NCBI RefSeq assembly: GCF_001571365.1
Contig: NZ_BCTQ01000008.1
Span: 62,001-126,000, forward strand
DNA length: 64,000 nucleotides
Direction of reading: 5' to 3'
Source: Achromobacter denitrificans NBRC 15125
GTDB taxonomy: Bacteria > Pseudomonadota > Gammaproteobacteria > Burkholderiales > Burkholderiaceae_B
In this document: positions 60,387 through 64,000 of the stretch, piece by piece
Layout of the letters: the number at the start of each line of letters is the position of its first letter
Position numbering within the stretch: position 1 is the stretch's first letter
The notes under the pieces: model-generated
The model's database searches: none
Told to the model about the DNA's origin: nothing
What the model saw: the letters and a program-made list of their open reading frames with translations, nothing else
Position numbers and translations under genes: made by a program

Positions 60387-61048
60387 CTATGCCCGCGAGG
60401 GCTTCATTCCAAGGGCGGCGAACGACTTGAGGTCCGCTTCAGAGAACTGGTCCGAGAGCAACGGCATAGGGTCGTCGTCCTGCCGAAGACCCAAACCGCC
60501 GACGAGCCAATCCAGGCGCGCAGGGAAATCCCCGCCTACCTGGACGTGCGCCAGCATGGCCGCGGGGCGGTGGTACCGATGCAGGTCGTCGAAGGGAGAC
60601 TCCTGGTAGAACTGCTGCCAGGATCGAAATTCGGGCTCCGTCATGACGCTCTTCAGTTCCCCGATGGTCCGCCCCAGGCCCAGGGCCAGGATGTGCCAGA
60701 AGCGGATCTCGCCCGTTAGCCTTTTCCCCGCAGGTCCGCGAAGTCGTTGATGTCGGCGATCACTTCCGACAGCTTGCGCAGCACCTTGGGCTTGATGCGA
60801 TTGGCTCGCTCCAGGTCCAGCGCCGGCTTGCCGTCGGCCGTCACCATGCTGGCGACGACAAGGCGGCTGTGCGCACGATCGCGCACGTCTTCGTCCGGCG
60901 AAGTGAGAGCAGTCACCCACTTGTTGAACTCGACGTGGCTGATCGCCTTGAAGTACAGCTTGTGCTTCTTGCCGTCGCCCAGTTCGACCTCGCGATCGAC
61001 AACCTGGTCGCTGACGAAGAGCGCGTCGGGGAGTTCTTGCTTTTCCAT
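60387..61048 (-). CDS. tail assembly chaperone GT fusion, product of -1 frameshift
   Basis: Translation starts at 61048 as the G-like protein, reaches the heptamer and slips back one base at 60722, then continues as R-L-T-G-E-I-R-F-W-H-I-L-A-L to the stop at 60387, giving about 220 residues. The T-part (FWHILALGLGRTIGELKSVMTEPEFRSWQQFYQESPF) resembles DUF4035, the lambda gpT-like domain. The T-part has no convincing start codon of its own, which supports frameshift expression. Confidence 0.82.
60716..61048 (-). CDS. tail assembly chaperone G
   Basis: A 110-residue acidic-basic protein (MEKQELPDALFVSDQVVDREVELGDGKKHKLYFKAISHVEFNKW...) located between the tail tube and tape measure genes, the place of lambda gpG. 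It coats the tape measure during tail assembly. Its 3' end carries the slippery heptamer used to make the GT fusion. Confidence 0.82.
   Translation of the reverse strand: MEKQELPDALFVSDQVVDREVELGDGKKHKLYFKAISHVEFNKWVTALTSPDEDVRDRAHSRLVVASMVTADGKPALDLERANRIKPKVLRKLSEVIADINDFADLRGKG
60722..60728 (-). other. -1 programmed frameshift site GGGAAAA
   Basis: On the minus strand, in the zero frame CGG-GGA-AAA-GGC-TAA, the heptamer G-GGA-AAA matches X-XXY-YYZ, lies two codons before the stop of the G-like gene and connects exactly to the downstream gpT-like frame. Confidence 0.85.
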
Positions 61049-61058
61049 GTTGCCCCCC

Positions 61059-61556
61059 TTACGCCGCCGGCTTGAAGTTCCAGGCCACCTTGCCCGAACG
61101 CTGCAGCGTCAGGGTCCCGGTCACGCGGTCGTTGGTGGCGGCATCGATCGTCACCTCCGCGATGTACGCCTGGAAGCGGGCTGCGGTGCGGGCTACCGGC
61201 CAGACGAGCACATCACCGGCATCCAAAGTGGGCGGAGCCACGCCGTCGGAAAAGCCCGTGATCCAGTCCAGCACGGCGCCGGACTCCTTCAGATCCGTGA
61301 GAATGCCCTGGTGCGATTCAGCCGTCGGAATGAAGTTGAACGGGACCGACACCTGGCCGGGCGCGCCCAGGCCGGGAATGAACTCCTGGTCCTCGGTCGC
61401 ATCCAGGCAGGTAACGTCGATCTGCGACTTGGTGCCCGCCCCCATGCCCGTGATGCCCGTGGGGCAGGCCATCTTCAGGATGACCGGGTCCGGGGTGGCC
61501 AGGGTGTTGAGCACGAACAGGTGAGTGCCCTGGGTTTTGATAACGCCAGCAGTCAT
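61059..61556 (-). CDS. major tail (tube) protein
   Basis: A 165-residue protein starting MTAGVIKTQGTHLFVLN, with GAGTKSQIDVTCLDATEDQEFIPGLGAPGQVSVPFNFIP and a beta-rich C-terminus, the pattern of siphophage tail tube proteins. It lies directly upstream of the chaperone genes and downstream of a terminator, and is expected to be abundant. Confidence 0.85.
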   Translation of the reverse strand: MTAGVIKTQGTHLFVLNTLATPDPVILKMACPTGITGMGAGTKSQIDVTCLDATEDQEFIPGLGAPGQVSVPFNFIPTAESHQGILTDLKESGAVLDWITGFSDGVAPPTLDAGDVLVWPVARTAARFQAYIAEVTIDAATNDRVTGTLTLQRSGKVAWNFKPAA

Positions 61557-61570
61557 GATGACCTCGAAAT

Positions 61571-61593
61571 AAAAAGGCCCGCACATGGCGGGC
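61571..61593 (-). terminator. intrinsic terminator upstream of the tail tube gene
   Basis: On the minus strand GCCCGC (61588-61593) and GCGGGC (61577-61582) form a 6-bp stem with a 5-base loop followed by CTTTTT. It separates the connector genes from the tail tube gene and may tune the level of tail transcripts. Confidence 0.8.
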
Positions 61594-61617
61594 TAAAGGG
61601 GTAGGAAAACAGACGGC

Positions 61618-61989
61618 TTACCGGCCTCTGATGAAGTCGGCCTGTAGCCCAATGCGGAACAGCTTGGTGTCCGTCTCTCGGGTGTGGACGATGATGCGAT
61701 TGGCGATGCCAGCCGCGTCCAGCGCATCGCGCACCGCCCCCGCCAGCGATATGCAGACGGCCTCCTGGCTATCGTCCGGGCCTGTCCAGCAGTCGATCTG
61801 GACCGTGCCGCTGTCGGCATCAGGAGGCCCGCTTAGCTGGTCGTAGGGGCTATCGATGACCGTGAACCAGGTGATGTACGGCGTCGGCGTACCCTGCGGC
61901 GCCATGCCCGACACGTAGATTCTCGGGTTTGCACCGACATGGCTACGCACCGCCGGCGTGTTGATCGTCTTGAATACGGGTGCCAGCAT
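61618..61989 (-). CDS. DUF3168-type tail terminator/completion protein
   Basis: A 123-residue protein (MLAPVFKTINTPAVRSHVGANPRIYVSGMAPQGTPTPYITWFTVID...) resembling DUF3168 proteins such as lambda gpU, which end tail polymerisation. ATG 61989 is used; the longer frame starts with GTG. It overlaps the end of the next gene upstream. Confidence 0.82.
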   Translation of the reverse strand: MLAPVFKTINTPAVRSHVGANPRIYVSGMAPQGTPTPYITWFTVIDSPYDQLSGPPDADSGTVQIDCWTGPDDSQEAVCISLAGAVRDALDAAGIANRIIVHTRETDTKLFRIGLQADFIRGR

Positions 61990-62474
61990 CACAGCCTCCC
62001 TTCACGCCGGGCCTTGGCGACGACCTTCTCGATCTGGCGCGCCACGTCAGTGCTCACCAGTTCGATGACTCGCTGGCCGTGCTGCTGGACCGCAGGCCGT
62101 AGCCACGGCGTCGCGGGCTGGTGGCTGGATCCGTACTCTTTGAGCGCCGCCGTCTTGCGGGTCGTCACGGGCTCCTTACCCTTGCGCGTGTAGGTCTTTT
62201 GGCGCACGCGAACCAGGTAACGTTCGCCCTTGCTGCCGATTGGGGGCTTTCCACGGCTGGCGATGACGTTCTGCAGCAGCAAGCCGCTGGATTCGTCCCC
62301 GGTATTCACCATCGAGGCCTGGAGGTTTTCCTTGGCCCTGTCTCGCAGATACCGGGCGCCACGCGCCAACGCAGTCTTCACCGGCCCACCGCGCTTGGAG
62401 ACGACCTCGGCGGGCAGCGACTGAAGCGTGCGCATCACCTCATCGACGCCGCGCAACTTCATTTCGACTTTCAC
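61989..62474 (-). CDS. HK97 gp10-like minor tail/connector protein
   Basis: A 161-residue protein. The likely start is GTG 62474 (VKVEMKLRGVDEVMRTLQSLP). The central ARGARYLRDRAKENL and terminal PWLRPAVQQHGQRVIELVSTDVARQIEKV follow the gp10 family pattern. It belongs to the neck that joins head and tail. Overlaps its upstream neighbour by 4 bp. Confidence 0.85.
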   Translation of the reverse strand: MKVEMKLRGVDEVMRTLQSLPAEVVSKRGGPVKTALARGARYLRDRAKENLQASMVNTGDESSGLLLQNVIASRGKPPIGSKGERYLVRVRQKTYTRKGKEPVTTRKTAALKEYGSSHQPATPWLRPAVQQHGQRVIELVSTDVARQIEKVVAKARREGRL

Positions 62475-62689
62475 AGCGGCTCTCCTTCCGGCCGGGCCTC
62501 CCCTGCCATCTCGCCGTCCAGTGTCATCGCGGGCGGTTCTTCCAACTCGCCATCTGCGGCCAGCGCCTCCAGCAGCACGTCGAGTTTTCCCTCGATACGA
62601 GCCAGGCTCGCTTCGATGCGGTCCATCTGCGAATTTGTGCCGCGTGCCGGCAAGGACGGGCTTCGCACAGGAGGAAATTGCGTATTCAT
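62471..62689 (-). CDS. small hypothetical prophage protein
   Basis: A 72-residue ORF (MNTQFPPVRSPSLPARGTNSQMDRIEASLARIEGKLDVLLEALAADGE...). It is dominated by one amphipathic coiled-coil helix with a disordered acidic tail. Fits without gap between connector genes, so it is probably real. GGAGG-like sequence is not visible at its start. Confidence 0.6.
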   Translation of the reverse strand: MNTQFPPVRSPSLPARGTNSQMDRIEASLARIEGKLDVLLEALAADGELEEPPAMTLDGEMAGEARPEGEPL

Positions 62690-62691
62690 GG

Positions 62692-63066
62692 CTATTGGCC
62701 CTCGCTCGGTCCATCCACGCAACGCAGCCGCCACTCGCGACGCGCCGTAGCGTCCGTCTCGGCGGACTGGATATTGAAGATCTGGCCGTCCCAGCGCAGG
62801 CGCCAGGACGCCAGCAGGGTTGGGCTGGTCGGAAACCAGCGCAGGTTCACCCGCGCGCCGACCTCCGCCTGCGTCGCGTTCCCGCCTTGAAACTCGCGGC
62901 CTGGACCCGTCAGGACCTCGGCGGGCACATCTTCGAGCCGCGAGCCGTCGTCCAGCACCACGATCTGCCATCCGCCGCTGCCCGGCACGATGTAGCCGTT
63001 CTCGTCGCGCACGGGATCGCCCTTCGCCTCGAAGGTCACACGGTGGCGTAGTCGGTGAGCCAGCAT
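62692..63066 (-). CDS. phage head-tail adaptor (head closure) protein
   Basis: A 124-residue protein starting MLAHRLRHRVTFEAKGDPVRDENGYIVPG and containing VLTGPGREFQGGNATQAE and WRLRWDGQIFNIQSAETDA, the pattern of the Phage_H_T_join (gp16/SPP1-like) family. It closes the head after packaging. One-base overlap with the connector gene. Confidence 0.85.
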   Translation of the reverse strand: MLAHRLRHRVTFEAKGDPVRDENGYIVPGSGGWQIVVLDDGSRLEDVPAEVLTGPGREFQGGNATQAEVGARVNLRWFPTSPTLLASWRLRWDGQIFNIQSAETDATARREWRLRCVDGPSEGQ

Positions 63067-63395
63067 CACGCCCCCCATCCAATGCGGTGCGGCGCCAGCT
63101 TCACTTCGGCCGCGGCACGCAGCTTGGCGATGTCGTCGGGGCTGGCTTGATACGAGGCCTGGAGCAGCAGCATCACACCCAGCACCATACTGTCGAGCGG
63201 CGCAGTAAGCGGATCAGCGTCGACCAGCACGCCATCCACCAGGATCGCGGCGGGGACTGGCTCCAGCAGGCCCCGGTTCATGTACTGCACCGCCTCGTCC
63301 TCGGCGCTGTTCAGCAGCATCTGCAGTTTCGCGTCGTCGGCGTTGTGAATGACATCCAGGAACCGCTTCGCGGTTTCGAGGCTGATCACGGACAT
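63066..63395 (-). CDS. head-tail connector protein (gp6-like)
   Basis: A 109-residue helical protein (MSVISLETAKRFLDVIHNADDAKLQMLLNSAEDEAVQYMNRGLLE...) with the pattern of HK97 gp6-like connectors. ATG 63395 is chosen over an upstream TTG. It would form a ring beneath the portal. Confidence 0.85.
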   Translation of the reverse strand: MSVISLETAKRFLDVIHNADDAKLQMLLNSAEDEAVQYMNRGLLEPVPAAILVDGVLVDADPLTAPLDSMVLGVMLLLQASYQASPDDIAKLRAAAEVKLAPHRIGWGA

Positions 63396-63397
63396 GG

Positions 63398-63622
63398 TCA
63401 ATCCTTCTTGACCCGAGCGCGCCGCGAAGTGGCACTCGGCTCGCCGGCTCCGGTGGAGTCGTCCGCGGGGTCACCGGATGCGGCCTCCTTGACCGTCGGG
63501 GAGACGAGCACCGCCAGGCCCTTCTGGACCAGACGCTCGCCGATTCGTTCGGACACTTCGAACACATCACCGCGACGGCGCGTTCCCATGTGCTCGAAGG
63601 GGGATATTGCTTTCACTTCCAT
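63398..63622 (-). CDS. small hypothetical head-gene-cluster protein
   Basis: A 74-residue protein starting MEVKAISPFEHMGTRRRGDVFEVSERIGERLVQKGLA, with AGGAG before the ATG. A compact N-terminal domain is followed by a disordered acidic/basic tail (TSRRARVKKD). Phages often have such an ORF between capsid and connector genes; function unknown. Confidence 0.65.
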   Translation of the reverse strand: MEVKAISPFEHMGTRRRGDVFEVSERIGERLVQKGLAVLVSPTVKEAASGDPADDSTGAGEPSATSRRARVKKD

Positions 63623-63669
63623 GTGGATCTCCTGGTGGATGGGCGGCGGTTGACCGCCGCCCATTTGCT

Positions 63670-64000
63670 TCAACCGCCGGCCGGCACGTCGAGGCCGTCG
63701 AAGCCGCCCTTGACGAACGCCTCAGGCCGGAACACGGTCAGCGCCACGCGCTCTTCAACCAGCAGGGTCACGCGGTTGGTGACGACGTTGTCGCGGTCTT
63801 CCAGCGAAACCGTGAGATTCACGTCCTCTCGGTCCCAGCCCTGCGCGCCCATGGCGAAGGCGCCGACCAGGAAGTCGCCCGCGTCCATGGCCGTGGTCGT
63901 GACGATGGAGCGTCCCCACAGGCCGGCCTGCGTGACGAAGCGCGGGTTGGCGAACAGATAACCGTTCGTCGTGTCCTTCAGCAGCTCGATCGCCGTCCAG
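63670..64000 (-). CDS. major capsid protein, HK97 fold, C-terminal part (cut by window edge)
   Basis: The minus-strand frame is open from the right edge to the stop at 63670 (about 109 residues). It contains WTAIELLKDTTNGYLFANP, AGLWGRSIVTTTAMDAGDFLVGAF, and VNLTVSLEDRDNVVTNRVTLLVEERVALTVFRPEAFV, the usual end of HK97-type coat proteins (A domain and P-domain return). The N-terminal part and any protease gene lie outside the window. An internal ATG at 63888 is not the true start. Confidence 0.88.
   Translation of the reverse strand, partial: WTAIELLKDTTNGYLFANPRFVTQAGLWGRSIVTTTAMDAGDFLVGAFAMGAQGWDREDVNLTVSLEDRDNVVTNRVTLLVEERVALTVFRPEAFVKGGFDGLDVPAGG

Larger units (their letters stand above)
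45438..64000. mobile_element. siphovirus-type prophage, left part (right end beyond window)
   Basis: Starts at the tRNA-His half site and continues to the edge. It comprises a cargo region (45.7-48.8 kb), lysis genes, tail fibre and tip genes, tape measure, tail tube, connectors and the major capsid protein, all structural genes leftward in lambda-like order. Integrase, repressor, replication, terminase and portal genes are not in view and would lie to the right. All long ORFs are intact, so the prophage may be functional. Confidence 0.9.

Overview
The window is GC-rich, gene-dense chromosomal DNA from a betaproteobacterium of the Bordetella/Achromobacter group (Alcaligenaceae). The case rests on three Bug/TctC-type periplasmic binding proteins, LysR-flanked catabolic operons with CaiB-type CoA-transferases, a response regulator resembling BvgA along its whole length, and BvgS-like hybrid kinases. 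The species cannot be fixed from the sequence.

Layout. 1-5.9 kb: end of an MFS transporter, a PaiB-like FMN protein, lipoproteins, a YiiX-like cysteine hydrolase, a frameshifted VOC gene and a LysR regulator. 6.0-13.2 kb: one catabolic operon with an HMG-CoA lyase family enzyme, SMP-30 lactonase, DctPQM TRAP transporter, CoA-transferase and Bug protein. 13.4-16.8 kb: small secreted proteins, an alpha/beta hydrolase and a DUF3182-type protein. 17-28.9 kb: a signalling and surface island. It holds a hybrid kinase, a BvgA-like regulator, a free-standing HPt protein, a large autotransporter with 204-bp tandem repeats, an XRE regulator, a receiver-like protein, an EAL phosphodiesterase and a second hybrid kinase. 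28.9-43.8 kb: sugar-acid and acyl-CoA catabolism, including an XylX-like dehydratase, a 2,5-dioxovalerate-type aldehyde dehydrogenase, alpha-hydroxy acid oxidase, enoyl-CoA hydratase, CoA-transferase, an amidohydrolase, an MHS transporter, an iron-type alcohol dehydrogenase and two LysR regulators. 44.0-45.2 kb: an orphan PAS kinase.

From about 45.44 kb to the window's right edge lies a siphovirus-type prophage. Its left junction is the 3' half of a tRNA-His gene (minus strand) with the tRNA's own terminator still on the chromosomal side. All structural genes run leftward. Read from the right edge they are major capsid protein, connector and head-tail joining proteins, tail terminator, tail tube, a tail-chaperone pair joined by a -1 frameshift, tape measure, lambda M/L/K-like proteins, tip protein J, fibre proteins, two holins, endolysin, and Rz with an embedded Rz1.

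The most interesting part is the cargo region between the lysis genes and the attachment site (45.7-48.8 kb). It contains an SRAP/YedK-like protein, an unknown gene under a near-consensus LexA box, and a two-gene operon in which a close AcrIF11-like anti-CRISPR protein overlaps by 4 bp an XRE regulator in the position of an Aca protein. The operon has a strong promoter whose -10 box sits inside a 6-bp-arm inverted repeat, the arrangement expected for Aca autoregulation.
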